Positions 18,846 to 27,782 of a stretch of DNA of 64,000 nucleotides are shown here, one piece after another. Within the stretch, counting starts at the first letter, position 1. Every line of letters starts with the position of its first letter. The position numbers and the translations under genes were made by a program. Source of the DNA: Acidobacteriota bacterium (GTDB taxonomy: Bacteria; Acidobacteriota; Vicinamibacteria; Vicinamibacterales; JAKQTR01); assembly GCA_029562975.1 (NCBI GenBank), contig JAKQTR010000040.1, positions 1 to 64,000 on the forward strand, given 5' to 3'. The notes below the pieces were generated by a model, which had not been told where the DNA came from, searched no databases, and worked only from the letters and a program-made list of their open reading frames with translations.

Positions 18846-20651
18846 GGGCACCGTGACGGTGAAGGTCGATCCCCGGCCCACCTCGCTCTGAACCTCGACC
18901 CGCCCCCCCTGCATTTCGGCGAGGGCCTTCACGATGGCGAGGCCGAGGCCGGTGCCGCGGGCCTTGCGCGTGTTTGCGCCGTCCAGCTGCTGGAACTTCT
19001 GGAAGAGCAGCTCGATCTTCTCTGGCGGGATGCCCGGGCCGCAGTCGGTCACCGAGAACGCCGCGAACCCGTCGCCGGCGCGGCGCACGGCCAGGGTCAC
19101 CTCGGACCCCGCAGGCGCCGCCTTCAGCGCGTTCGAGAGGAGGTTCACGAGGATCTGGACCATGCGGTCGAGATCGACGACGACCGGCGGCACGCCGTCT
19201 TCGATGCGCGAGGCGAGCGCAATCCGGGACGCGTCGGCGATCTGCGCCACGTTCTGCACCGACACCGCGGCAACGTCTGCCGCGGCGTGGGGCTTCGGCG
19301 CGAGCTCGAGCTTGCCCGCCTCGATCTTCGAGATGTCGAGGATGTCGTTGATGATGCGCACGAGACGGTCGGTGTTCGCCAGGGCCACGTTCATGAGCAT
19401 CAGGTGGTCGGCGTCGGCGGCCAGCCCCGCGTCCAGCAGAAGCTGGATCGCGCCCTTGATCGAGGTGAGCGGCGTCCGCAGCTCGTGGGACACGATCGAC
19501 ACGAACTCGCTCTTGAGTCGGTCCACCTCGTAGAGGCTCGTGATGTCCTGGAAGGCCACGACGGCGCCGGAAATCCGGCCGTCCTCCTCGCCGAGCGGGG
19601 CGGCGCTGACGAGAATGGGCGTCTCGCGCCCGTCCGCCTGCTTCACGACGAGTTCTTCGCCAACGACGCCCCTCGTCAATCGCGTCGCGGCCCACTGGCG
19701 GAGGGGCACTGGCGCGCCCTCGCGGGTCGTCACGCGGAAGGCGTCCCAGTAGGCGAGCCACGCCGACCCGGCACCGGGCTGGTGGCCAATCAGCCGGGTC
19801 GCGGCCTGGTTCTGCAGCGCGACCCGGCCCGTTTCGGCATCGACGATGAGCAGGCCGACGGGCACGGTCTCGATCGTCGCCTGCAGCCGCCGGTGCTCGC
19901 GCTCGGCCCTCGCGAGCGACTCGGCCGCCTCCCGCTGCCGCCGCTCGACGGCGGCGATCATCTCGCGGAAGGCCCGGGCCATGTCGCCGATCTCGTCGCG
20001 AGACTCCCGAGGGAGCGTCACGTCGAACGTCCCGGCCGAGATCTGCCGCGCCGACGTGGCGACGGCCGCCAGCGGATCCAGCAGGATCCGGCCGATGATC
20101 GCCAGCAGCGCCAGCAGCATCACGATGGCAGCCGCGGGAATGGCGAGCGTCAGCAGCGTGGACTGCAGGGACTGGCTGTTGGCCCGGGCCCGCTCGGCGG
20201 CGAGCCGGTTGCGTTCGCGAGTCTCGAGCCGGTCGAGATCCCCCCTGATGGCCTGGATGAGGACCGCGCCTTGTCCGGCGGCCGGCGCGCCCGACGCTGC
20301 CTCGTGCCACGCGCGCAGCCTGGCGTCGATGGCCGACAGTTCCCGCCGCGCCTCGTCATCGTCCATGTACTGGGGAAGCAGCGCGACGCTCCGCTCGTAC
20401 AGCGTCCACAGGCGGCCGTGCTCTTCGCCGTACGCGGCGCTGCCCATTCCCGCGCGCGCCCGCTCGACGCCGTCGAGTTCGGCCACGAGCCGGCCGAGCG
20501 ACGCCTGCTGCTCGACCCGCCAGAGCGCCCGATCCACTGCGGCGGAGATCTCCCCGCGGCGGCCCTCGATCCGGAGCACCAGCAGGGTCTGCGCAAACGC
20601 GGCGGCGATGACAACGCCGACGACGATGAAGATGCGGGAGCGAATCGTCAC
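18831..20651 (-). CDS. Membrane sensor histidine kinase (HAMP-PAS-HisKA-HATPase)
   Basis: A 606-residue protein. TM1 lies about 7-27, a helical periplasmic sensor 30-164 and TM2 165-187. HAMP follows at 188-240 and PAS at 255-370 (VPVGLLIVDAETGRVALQNQAAT). The HisKA box has H389 (FVSIVSHELRTPLTSIKG), and the ATPase domain (about 490-603) has NLLSNALKA, DCGPGIP and RGTGLGLAIVK. It autophosphorylates on H389 and should pass phosphate to the adjacent receivers. The GTG start directly follows the upstream receiver's TAA, so the two are translationally coupled. Its last codons and TAG stop lie inside a heptamer array, unusual for a coding end. Confidence 0.93.
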   Translation of the reverse strand: MTIRSRIFIVVGVVIAAAFAQTLLVLRIEGRRGEISAAVDRALWRVEQQASLGRLVAELDGVERARAGMGSAAYGEEHGRLWTLYERSVALLPQYMDDDEARRELSAIDARLRAWHEAASGAPAAGQGAVLIQAIRGDLDRLETRERNRLAAERARANSQSLQSTLLTLAIPAAAIVMLLALLAIIGRILLDPLAAVATSARQISAGTFDVTLPRESRDEIGDMARAFREMIAAVERRQREAAESLARAEREHRRLQATIETVPVGLLIVDAETGRVALQNQAATRLIGHQPGAGSAWLAYWDAFRVTTREGAPVPLRQWAATRLTRGVVGEELVVKQADGRETPILVSAAPLGEEDGRISGAVVAFQDITSLYEVDRLKSEFVSIVSHELRTPLTSIKGAIQLLLDAGLAADADHLMLMNVALANTDRLVRIINDILDISKIEAGKLELAPKPHAAADVAAVSVQNVAQIADASRIALASRIEDGVPPVVVDLDRMVQILVNLLSNALKAAPAGSEVTLAVRRAGDGFAAFSVTDCGPGIPPEKIELLFQKFQQLDGANTRKARGTGLGLAIVKALAEMQGGRVEVQSEVGRGSTFTVTVPTARG

Positions 20652-21014
20652 TTAGCCCGCCACGAACTCCAGGACGCGCTGGCCGAGCGTCAGCGCGTCG
20701 AACGGCTTGCCGATGCAGCCGGCCGCCCCGAGGGCCATCGCGCGGGCCACCTCGGCCTCCTGCACACGCGCTGTCAGGAAGATCACGGGGATGCCCGCCG
20801 TGGCCGGGTCGGCCTTGAGCCGCCGGCACGTCTCGAACCCGTCCATGTCGGGCATCATCCAATCGAGCAGAATCACGTCGGGGCGCTCGGCGGCCACGCG
20901 CTCGAGCGCTTCCACGCCGTTTCCCGCGGTGACCACGGTAAACCCGGCCTTCTTCAAAGACAAGCGGGCAATCAGCTGCACGTCCGGTTCGTCTTCGGCA
21001 AGGAGAATCGTCAT
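20652..21014 (-). CDS. Stand-alone response regulator receiver
   Basis: A 120-residue CheY-like protein: acidic pocket EDE at 7-9, phosphoacceptor D51 (VILLDWMMPDMDG), Thr of FLTAR near 80 and Lys of IGKPF near 103. It has no output domain, so it acts by protein contact or as a phosphate shuttle. The start overlaps the stop of the upstream Hpt-receiver gene (ATGA), and the stop abuts the kinase start. The order Hpt-receiver, receiver, kinase makes one operon. Confidence 0.92.
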   Translation of the reverse strand: MTILLAEDEPDVQLIARLSLKKAGFTVVTAGNGVEALERVAAERPDVILLDWMMPDMDGFETCRRLKADPATAGIPVIFLTARVQEAEVARAMALGAAGCIGKPFDALTLGQRVLEFVAG

Positions 21015-21823
21015 CGGGAGTCCTGCAGAGCCACGGCCCCGGCGCCAGCTTCCGCCGTCCGGCGCCGCGCCAGGAGCAGCTGGATGCGCACCAGCAGCTC
21101 CGGCATGTCGATGGGCTTGACCAGGTAATCGTCGGCGCCGAGCGTGAGCCCGGCGATGCGGTCGTCGAGGTTCGCGCGCACGGTCAGGAAGATCAGCGGC
21201 GTCGCGGCGAGCTCCGGGTCGGCCTTGATCAGCCGGCAGACGGTGTAGCCGTCGATGCCGGGCAGATTGGCGTCGAGCAGGATCACGTCCGGCCGCTCCG
21301 CCCGGACGGCATCGAGGGCGAGATCGCCGGCGACCACGTCGATAGGCTCGAAACCGGCCGCCCGGAGGTTGATGCCCAGCACCTCGCGCTGGTCTTCGTC
21401 GTCTTCGATCACCATGACGCGCCGGCTGCCGCCGCCCGAGAGGGACGGCCCCGCCCAGTCCGGAGGGCTGGCGAGATCGTCCGTGAAGGCCCGCTCGAGG
21501 GCGTCGAACACCAGGCCGGCGCGGCCCGCGTCGAACACCCCGGTGCCGACGCCGTCCAGGAGGAGCTCGAGTTCGCGCGCGCGGGAGGAGACCGTCGGGA
21601 ACCCCAGCATGCCCGCCAGGCCGGACATCCGGTGGAGCACCTGCCGGAGCGGCTCCACCGGCCCGCGCGCGCCGATGGTGGCCACCGTCGAGAGCATCAA
21701 GCCGATCGAATCCGATCGCTTCGGAAAAGCGGCCAGAAACCGCTGTCGCGCATCGCGCAGCGCGGCCTCCGGGTTCTCGGGATCGACAGCCGTCGGCACG
21801 TCGTTCGGGTCCTGTGGCTCCAT
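21011..21823 (-). CDS. Hpt-receiver protein
   Basis: A 270-residue protein. The N-terminal four-helix Hpt domain spans about residues 22-115, with phospho-accepting H64 in LHRMSGLAGMLGF. A receiver (134-255) has EDDED at 140-144, D184 (VILLDANLPGIDGY) and K in LVKPID near 226. Phosphate could move from the kinase to its own receiver, to H64, or on to the stand-alone receiver. It has no DNA-binding domain. ATG 21823 is preferred, with AAGGGGTG upstream; GTG 21829 is possible. First gene of a three-gene overlapping operon, divergent from the PDZ protein gene. Confidence 0.85.
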   Translation of the reverse strand: MEPQDPNDVPTAVDPENPEAALRDARQRFLAAFPKRSDSIGLMLSTVATIGARGPVEPLRQVLHRMSGLAGMLGFPTVSSRARELELLLDGVGTGVFDAGRAGLVFDALERAFTDDLASPPDWAGPSLSGGGSRRVMVIEDDEDQREVLGINLRAAGFEPIDVVAGDLALDAVRAERPDVILLDANLPGIDGYTVCRLIKADPELAATPLIFLTVRANLDDRIAGLTLGADDYLVKPIDMPELLVRIQLLLARRRTAEAGAGAVALQDSR

Positions 21824-22050
21824 GCACACCCCTTCCCGACGCCGGACGAGTCAAGTCCGGGTCGGTGCGCCGGTGGCTCCGCCGGGCGGACGCGCGGCGC
21901 TCTAGCGGGATATCGGCCGAACCCGAGTGTCCGGCCAGAGACGGCGCGGCCGGCCGGGCGCTGGCGGAGGACCCTGGAGGCCCCGACCAACCGTGCCTGC
22001 CCCGCGTCTGAGTAGGTGTAGCGCGGCGAGTCCTTCGCCTGGAGGGTGCT

Positions 22051-23172
22051 ATGCACGCAGGACGGACGATAGGCGCGGCCTTGGCGGTCCTCGTGGCCGC
22101 CGCCGTGGGCATGGTGTGGCTGACGTCGCCGCCGGCCGCGGCAGAACAGCACGCCGGACCGGCCTTGCGGGAGCCCGGACCACCGATCGAACGAACGCTC
22201 AGCGTCACCGCGTCGCAGGGCGCTGAACCGGCGGTCGCGGCGGACCAGCAGGGCCGGGACGGCCGGAAGACCGTCATCACCCGCCTCGCGCAGGACGCGC
22301 CGATGTGGGCGGCCCTGGCGGCCGTCGGCCCGCGGCTCGGCGTGCAGATCCGCGATGTCACGGCCGACGATGTGGCGAAGCTGAAGCTGCCGGCCCAGGC
22401 AGGGGCCGTGGTTGAAGAGGTCACGAAGGATTCCGCCGCCGAGAAGGCGGGCGTGAAGGCCGGCGACGTGGTGGTGCAGTACGACGGCGAGACCGTTCGC
22501 AGCGCCCGCCAGTTCACCCGCCTCGTTCGCGAGTCCGTACCGGATCGCACGGTGAAGGTGGTAGTGCTCCGAGACGGAAGGCGCGTGGAGCTGAACGCCG
22601 CGCCGGCGGCGTCAGCCGAGCCCTTCGGCATCCGGATCGACGAAGAGAAGCTGCGAGATGTCGAGAAGAAGCTTGGGGCCGCCGCCGAGCGACTGCAGCG
22701 TTTCCGATTCGAGCGCAGACCGCCCGCCCCTGACCCGGACTCGCCGGGCGGCCGGGTCTTCCGCTGGCGGCAGCCGGCGCCAACCCCGGCACCTGGTGGC
22801 GGCATGCTGGACTGGCTCCTCCAGGGCGGCGGCAGCTGGATGTTCGCGCCGGGGCGCGGTAGGCTCGGGGTGACGGTGCAGGAGCTGACGCCCGATCTGG
22901 CTGACTACTTCGGGGTGAAGGACGGCCTGCTCGTGAACAGCGTGCAGAACGACAGCCCGGCGGCAAGGGCCGGCATCAGGGCCGGGGACGTGATCCAGTC
23001 CGTCGATGGCAAGGCCGTCACCACGGCGAACCAGCTCATCGGCGAGCTGGCTGACAAGAACGGCGACGTGACGATCGGCCTGATGCGCGACAGGAAGCCG
23101 CTGTCGGTCAGGGCGGCTCTCGAAGAGCGGCCGCCGTTGCGACGCAAAGCCGTCATCGGCAAGCCGGCGTAA
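22051..23172 (+). CDS. Secreted protein with two PDZ domains
   Basis: A 373-residue protein. Residues 8-31 form a signal peptide or anchor (AALAVLVAAAVGMVWLTSPPAAA). PDZ 1 lies about 94-185 (GVQIRDVTADDVAKLKL, then SAAEKAGVKAGDVVVQYDGETV). A Pro/Arg-rich linker leads to PDZ 2 at about 268-360 (LGVTVQELTPDLADYFGVKDGLLVNSV, then SPAARAGIRAGDVIQSVDGKAV). The two domains look like the HtrA/DegP pair, but no trypsin-like catalytic domain is present. It would bind C-terminal peptides or unfolded proteins in the periplasm. GGAGG lies 7 bases upstream of the ATG. It is placed inside the phosphorelay block. Confidence 0.82.
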   Translation: MHAGRTIGAALAVLVAAAVGMVWLTSPPAAAEQHAGPALREPGPPIERTLSVTASQGAEPAVAADQQGRDGRKTVITRLAQDAPMWAALAAVGPRLGVQIRDVTADDVAKLKLPAQAGAVVEEVTKDSAAEKAGVKAGDVVVQYDGETVRSARQFTRLVRESVPDRTVKVVVLRDGRRVELNAAPAASAEPFGIRIDEEKLRDVEKKLGAAAERLQRFRFERRPPAPDPDSPGGRVFRWRQPAPTPAPGGGMLDWLLQGGGSWMFAPGRGRLGVTVQELTPDLADYFGVKDGLLVNSVQNDSPAARAGIRAGDVIQSVDGKAVTTANQLIGELADKNGDVTIGLMRDRKPLSVRAALEERPPLRRKAVIGKPA

Positions 23173-23233
23173 GGGACGCGCGAGATCCGAACCGCGGGGC
23201 GGCAGCTGAAGCGCGCCGCGCGCGTCCGGGCTC

Positions 23234-23608
23234 TCAGTCGCTTTTCTCGGCCGCCAGCGCGGTGACGGCCGCCAGCACGTCCGGCAGCCGGTCTTCTGCC
23301 TCCGCCAGACGCGCGGAAGCCGCGTCGAAGTCGGCGCAGGCCGCCGCTTCCTCCAGCCGGCCGCAGCAGGCCGCCAACTCCGACGCGCCAAGCACAGCGC
23401 AGTTCGTCCTGAGCGTGTGGGCGGCGCGCTCGGCGCGCGGCGCATCGCGGCGGGCAATCGCGCCGCGGATTTCCTCGAGCCGCAGGGGAGCGTTGTCCGT
23501 GAACAGCCCGGCGAGCTGGGCGAGCAACTCCTGGTTGCCGAGCTGTTCTCCGGCGCGGCGCAGCGCTGCAACGATCTCGGGATCGAGCGGCTCGCGCGCG
23601 CCGATCAC
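23234..23608 (-). CDS. Stand-alone Hpt phosphotransfer protein
   Basis: A 124-residue helical protein with the Hpt signature ERAAHTLRTNCAVLGA, phospho-accepting H64. The remaining helices (LLAQLAGLFTDNAPLRLEEI, LAACCGRLEEAAA) match the four-helix bundle. Hpt proteins shuttle phosphate between a hybrid kinase receiver and a final response regulator. A likely donor in this window is the hybrid kinase at 8066-9778, but that pairing is inference. GTG start at 23608, only 6 bases after the upstream GAF gene's stop, so co-transcribed. Confidence 0.82.
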   Translation of the reverse strand: MIGAREPLDPEIVAALRRAGEQLGNQELLAQLAGLFTDNAPLRLEEIRGAIARRDAPRAERAAHTLRTNCAVLGASELAACCGRLEEAAACADFDAASARLAEAEDRLPDVLAAVTALAAEKSD

Positions 23609-23614
23609 GGGCCG

Positions 23615-24946
23615 TCAGTCCTTCCCCGCGTTCGTGGCGGCGCGGTGCGCGGAAGGAGCAGCGGAGGCGGATCCGGAAGCCGGCTCGGCGGCCGCCGGCG
23701 TGAGCAGCGTCGCGAGCTGGGCCGCCACGATCGCGGCTGCCGCGCCGATGGGTGGCGCCGGCTCGATGCCGTCCATCAACTCCACCGCCAGCGCGCCGGA
23801 ACACCCTTCGGCCGTGTGGAGCGGGGCCACCACGGCGCCCTTGGCAAAGGCGTCGGGCCGAAGCGTCACGATTTCCTTCGTGAGAAACGCCGCCGCCACG
23901 GCGTTGTCGGCGGACGGCTGGATGCCTCCCATCCGGGCGAGCGCGGCCGGCGTGTAGCCGTGCGAAAGCGCCGGGCGGAGGAGGCCTGAGTGCGTGTCGG
24001 GCAGCCAGACGATCATGCCCGACGCGCCGAGGGCCTTCGAGGCCCGCTCGAGGAGACCGGGCAACTCGCTCGAGTACTGTACGCGGGCCAGACGCGAACA
24101 CACGTCGGCAAGCGCTGGGAGATCGGCCTGCGCCTCCGCACCGGCGTGCCCGGCGCGGCCCCCGGGGCCTGGCGCCGGCGCGTCTTCCCGGGATTCGGCG
24201 ACTGCCCGATCGACGCGCTTTGCCTGGTCCCACGGGTCCTCCGGTGGGGCGTTGGCCGGCGCCTCGCGGCTAAACCCCTCCATCCGGTCAGACAAGCCGA
24301 GGCCGCCAGCCGGCGGGGCGCCGAGCGCCTCGCCGGCGATCTCCGCCGCCGCGCGGCGCGGAACCGGCACGAGCAGGAGCAGCGCGACCAGGATGGCGGC
24401 GAGGCCCGCTCCCGCCGCGATGAGCTGCCGACGGCGCGCGTCGGCGGCGGCAATGGCGCGCGCGATGCTCTCCTGGCCCCTGAGCATGTCGAGGCCTCCG
24501 ACTACACGATCGAGCAGGGGCGCGCCTCCGCCGAACACCACGTCGGAGGCCGAGAGGACCTGGCCCGACCTCAGGTACTCGCGGGCCCGGGCGTCCTGCC
24601 CGCCGAATGCGGTGAACGCCTCGATGGCCGCTTCGAGCGCGCCCTGGCCTTCGGCGCTGATCGTCTCCGCGTGCAGAGACTCGAGGCTCGGGACGAGGGA
24701 CTCCTTGAGGGCGGCCGATCTGGACAGCCACGCGTCAGCCGGCTGGCCATGGGCGACGAGCGCGAACTGGGCGGCGCGCAGCTCGCCGAGGCTGTTGGCC
24801 ACCTGCCGCAGGTCGTGGTCGAAGGCTTCGGCGGCGGCCTGGCCGGCGGCCAGTTGCTGCTCGGCGCGCCAAACGGCTGCGCCAGAGGCAGCCAGCGCGG
24901 CGGCCGCCAGCAGCGCGACGAGTACCCGTACGCCCCGACTCCTCAT
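23615..24946 (-). CDS. Membrane sensor with periplasmic helical domain and GAF-like domain
   Basis: A 443-residue protein. TM1 lies about 6-26, a helical extracytoplasmic segment 30-165 (similar in style to four-helix-bundle sensors) and TM2 168-190 (LIAAGAGLAAILVALLLLVPVP). A charged, probably disordered linker covers 195-285, and a GAF-like domain about 285-415 contains GMIVWLPDTHSGLLRPALSHGY and IVTLRPDAFAKGAVVAPL. No kinase, cyclase or methyl-accepting domain follows, so output must come through a partner, most simply the downstream Hpt protein. The ATG at 24946 overlaps the flippase stop (ATGA). Confidence 0.62.
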   Translation of the reverse strand: MRSRGVRVLVALLAAAALAASGAAVWRAEQQLAAGQAAAEAFDHDLRQVANSLGELRAAQFALVAHGQPADAWLSRSAALKESLVPSLESLHAETISAEGQGALEAAIEAFTAFGGQDARAREYLRSGQVLSASDVVFGGGAPLLDRVVGGLDMLRGQESIARAIAAADARRRQLIAAGAGLAAILVALLLLVPVPRRAAAEIAGEALGAPPAGGLGLSDRMEGFSREAPANAPPEDPWDQAKRVDRAVAESREDAPAPGPGGRAGHAGAEAQADLPALADVCSRLARVQYSSELPGLLERASKALGASGMIVWLPDTHSGLLRPALSHGYTPAALARMGGIQPSADNAVAAAFLTKEIVTLRPDAFAKGAVVAPLHTAEGCSGALAVELMDGIEPAPPIGAAAAIVAAQLATLLTPAAAEPASGSASAAPSAHRAATNAGKD

Positions 24947-25896
24947 GTGGACCTCCCGGGCCCCGTCCGCGGCCCGCGCTGAAGCGCGTAGACGAGCCCG
25001 CCGGGCAGGCTGGCTGCAAAGGTCACGGCGGCGTAGAGCAGCGCCATCGACACCGCCGCGTCCGCCGGCACGCCGATGCGCCCGAACAGCAGAAGGTACA
25101 ACGCTTCGCGGATGCCGAGGCCGTTCACGCTGATCGGAAGCATGCCCGCCAGCGAGATCAGCGGGACGAACACGGCGAGAGCGGAGACGGGCACGCGCTC
25201 GTCGAGCGCCTTGGCGCTCAAGAATACCACGAGGATGACGACGCCCTGGAAAAGGACCGACTGGACCGTCGCGGCCGCCGTCGTGCCCCACCACTGCCGC
25301 TCGCGGTACGGCAGCAGGGCGTCGTGGAGGGAGACCGCGCGGGACCGGGTCCGCGCAAGCGGCGTCAGCGCGACGAGGCGGTCGATGAGGCCGTATGCGC
25401 GGCGGCTCGCCAACACGGCGTTGGCGGCGAGGTAGGCGGCGAAGAGGACGAGCGTCAGGTGCAGGAGCGGCACGCCCTTCACGGCGACCCGCGGCGCGGC
25501 CATCGCCGCCGCTGTCGCGATCGCGAGCAGCGCCAGCAGGCCCACGTTGCGCTCCATGAACACGCTCATCGTCGCGCGGGCCGGCGCGCCCGTCTCGCGC
25601 GAGAGCAGAACGGCCTTCACCGCGTCGCCGCCGACGATGGTCGGCAGGAAGAAGTTGAAGAACATGCCGATGAAGTAGAACGCGACCATCCGCAGAAAAG
25701 GCACCTCGAGGCGGACTGGGCGCAGCAGCACCCACCACCGCCAGGCGCTGAGCCACTGGCCGCCGGCGTAGACCAGGACGCCGAGGCTGAGCCAGCCGAG
25801 GTCGGCGCTCTGCAGGCGCTCGACGAATTGCCGTACGTCGATCTTGTAGAAAACCGCGACGTAGAGCGCCAGCGTGACCGCCACCTTCAACACCAC
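24943..25896 (-). CDS. Flippase-like membrane protein (LPG synthase TM family)
   Basis: About 317 residues with seven to eight hydrophobic helices. The conserved features of the UPF0104/lysylphosphatidylglycerol-synthase TM family are visible: a GVLVYAGGQWLSAWRWW helix, FYFIGMFFNFFLPTIVGGDAVKAVLLSRETGAPARATMSVFMERNVGLLAL, and SVNGLGIREALYLLLFG. Members move or modify polyprenyl-linked or lipid substrates. The start is uncertain: TTG 25953 would run through a REP-like repeat, so GTG 25896 or 25893 at the repeat edge is preferred. It heads an overlapping run with the GAF protein and Hpt genes. Confidence 0.75.
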   Translation of the reverse strand: MVLKVAVTLALYVAVFYKIDVRQFVERLQSADLGWLSLGVLVYAGGQWLSAWRWWVLLRPVRLEVPFLRMVAFYFIGMFFNFFLPTIVGGDAVKAVLLSRETGAPARATMSVFMERNVGLLALLAIATAAAMAAPRVAVKGVPLLHLTLVLFAAYLAANAVLASRRAYGLIDRLVALTPLARTRSRAVSLHDALLPYRERQWWGTTAAATVQSVLFQGVVILVVFLSAKALDERVPVSALAVFVPLISLAGMLPISVNGLGIREALYLLLFGRIGVPADAAVSMALLYAAVTFAASLPGGLVYALQRGPRTGPGRST

Positions 25897-25898
25897 AC

Positions 25899-26015
25899 GG
25901 GGTCGGGACGAATTACGCACGCAGCGCTCGGTAGACGACAAAACTGTAACCAAGCAGAGCCGATGGCGAGAATCGTAATCGCCTGAAGCCTCCGCGCATA
26001 AATCGTCCCGACCCC
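25899..26015. repeat. REP-like pair between dsbD and the flippase gene
   Basis: Left unit 25899-25920 begins GGGGTCGGGACG and continues AATTACGCAC. Right unit 25994-26015 is its inverted copy with 3 mismatches in 22. The pair encloses about 73 bp. The element fills almost the whole gap between the dsbD stop (26018) and the flippase start. Unit sequence differs from the 7071-7188 family, though both start with GGGGTC. Confidence 0.78.
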
Positions 26016-26017
26016 TT

Positions 26018-27769
26018 TCACTTCCAGCGAGGCTGAAGGATAACGTAGGTTGGGAGGCCGACGGCGTCGAACCGCTTCAACAGGTCCTTCGCCGGCTGCG
26101 CGTCGAGGTCTTCGGCCTGGACCTTGATCTTCACGTACCCCGCGAGTGCCGCCTTCACCTGCGGCTCCTCGAAGGTCGTCTTGTCCATGGTCAGGCAGTT
26201 CTTGCACCAGGTGGCCCAGAAGTCCACCAGCACGGGCTTGCCTTCCCGCGCGGCTTCGTCCAGGCCGTCCGCCAGCGCCGCGTGCCAGCCGGTCTTGAGC
26301 TGCTCCTCGACGCTGGCCTTCACGTCGGCCGGATCGACCCAGCGGGTCGCGAAGAGGCCGTAGGCCTGGTACGCGTAGTAGGCGGCGGTCGCGAGAATGA
26401 AGATCCCGAAAGCCTGCTTCACGCGCACCATCCAGCGGCCAGGCTTCGGCATCGCCGCGATGCCGGCGCCTACGATTGGCCAGGGCAGCGCCATGCCCAG
26501 ACCGAGGCAGAACGGCAGCGCGAGGGCGACTGTGGTTCCGGCGGCATACAGGTTGCTCGAGAACAGCACCACCTGGATCACCACCGGCGCGACGCAGGCG
26601 CCGGCCAGCAGCGCGGCCACCGCTCCCATTGTGAACGCGAGCGCGAGCGAGCCGCGGCCCTCGCCCGGCCTGAAGCGGCTTCCGAACCGGGAGAAGTCGA
26701 TGTCGAACACGTCGAACATGGCCAGGCCGAGCGCAACGAAGAGCGCGGCGATGGCCAGGTTGAACCACGGCGACGCGTTGATGGCGCCGAAGGTGCCCGC
26801 CGTCAAGACCACCACGAGCCCGATGAGCCCGTACACCAGCGCCATGGCCGTCCCGTACGCGCCGCCGAGCAGGAACCCTCGGCCGCGCGAGCCTGCCTGG
26901 GCGCCGGCGCCGATAATCGCGATGTTGATCGGAATCATCGGCAACACGCAGGGCGTCAGATTGAGCGCCAGCCCGCCGAGCAGGACGAGGACCAGGATCG
27001 CGAGCGGGCCCCGGCCCTCGAATACGCCGCGCTCGCGCACGCCCGCCTCGGCATTGCGGACGAACCTCAGGAACGCGTTTGTGCCGAGGTAGCCGCCGGC
27101 CGTGCCCCGCACCTCGAAGCGGTCGAGTGCGGCGAGCAAGGCGGCGGCCTGCTCGGGCGACGTTGCCGGTGCCGCTGTTGCGCCAGGCCCGGCCGCGGGG
27201 GACGTCGGCGCCGGCTTCTCACCCGAGCCATACGCGATCGATGCAAACACCGGGTCCGGCGCGCCGCTCCGCGCGGCGCCTTCGCCGGCGGGAGGGATGG
27301 TCCACGAGAACTCGGCCGTCGCCGGCGCGAAGCACATCACGTCGTTGCAGGCCTGGTACTGCAGCCTGGCCGGCACGGCAGCGCCGGCCAGGGCTTCGGG
27401 GCCGACGACCACCTGCACGCCGATGGCGAACTCGCGCTCGAACACGGAAAGGGGCTGCTCCTGGCCCTCCTGCCTGAAGTCCACCGCCTTCGGATACACG
27501 ACCTCGCTGACGGTGATGCCGGCAGGCGCGTCGATAGACAAAGCCGTCGGAATGAGCGTCGGGTCGCGCGGCGCGTTCGACTGGGTGTGCAGGCCCTCGG
27601 CGAGCGACACCTTCACGGCCAGGCGGACGGTCTCTCCGGCGCGTCCGGCCGGCCGCTCGACGAGCGGCGCGAGGACGGCTTCGGGACGCCGAAGCTGCGC
27701 GGCCGCACCGGCCACGGAAACCGCACTTGCGACAACGGCGATGAACGCCGCAGTTCGGGTGTGGCGCAC
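26018..27769 (-). CDS. dsbD: Thiol:disulfide interchange protein DsbD
   Basis: A 583-residue protein with the three DsbD domains. The signal peptide is about residues 1-24. The periplasmic N-domain (28-165) has the reactive pair C141 and C146 (YQACNDVMCFAPA). The eight-helix core (about 240-470) has LNLTPCVLPMIPINIAIIG and LLAGACVAPVVIQVVLF, whose two cysteines carry electrons across the membrane. The C-terminal thioredoxin-like domain (about 485-583) has WATWCKNC. It passes electrons from cytoplasmic thioredoxin to periplasmic proteins. The stop abuts a REP-like pair. It follows the NuoG-like gene by 13 bases and is probably co-transcribed. Confidence 0.93.
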   Translation of the reverse strand: MRHTRTAAFIAVVASAVSVAGAAAQLRRPEAVLAPLVERPAGRAGETVRLAVKVSLAEGLHTQSNAPRDPTLIPTALSIDAPAGITVSEVVYPKAVDFRQEGQEQPLSVFEREFAIGVQVVVGPEALAGAAVPARLQYQACNDVMCFAPATAEFSWTIPPAGEGAARSGAPDPVFASIAYGSGEKPAPTSPAAGPGATAAPATSPEQAAALLAALDRFEVRGTAGGYLGTNAFLRFVRNAEAGVRERGVFEGRGPLAILVLVLLGGLALNLTPCVLPMIPINIAIIGAGAQAGSRGRGFLLGGAYGTAMALVYGLIGLVVVLTAGTFGAINASPWFNLAIAALFVALGLAMFDVFDIDFSRFGSRFRPGEGRGSLALAFTMGAVAALLAGACVAPVVIQVVLFSSNLYAAGTTVALALPFCLGLGMALPWPIVGAGIAAMPKPGRWMVRVKQAFGIFILATAAYYAYQAYGLFATRWVDPADVKASVEEQLKTGWHAALADGLDEAAREGKPVLVDFWATWCKNCLTMDKTTFEEPQVKAALAGYVKIKVQAEDLDAQPAKDLLKRFDAVGLPTYVILQPRWK

Positions 27770-27782
27770 GTTCGTCCTTCTC

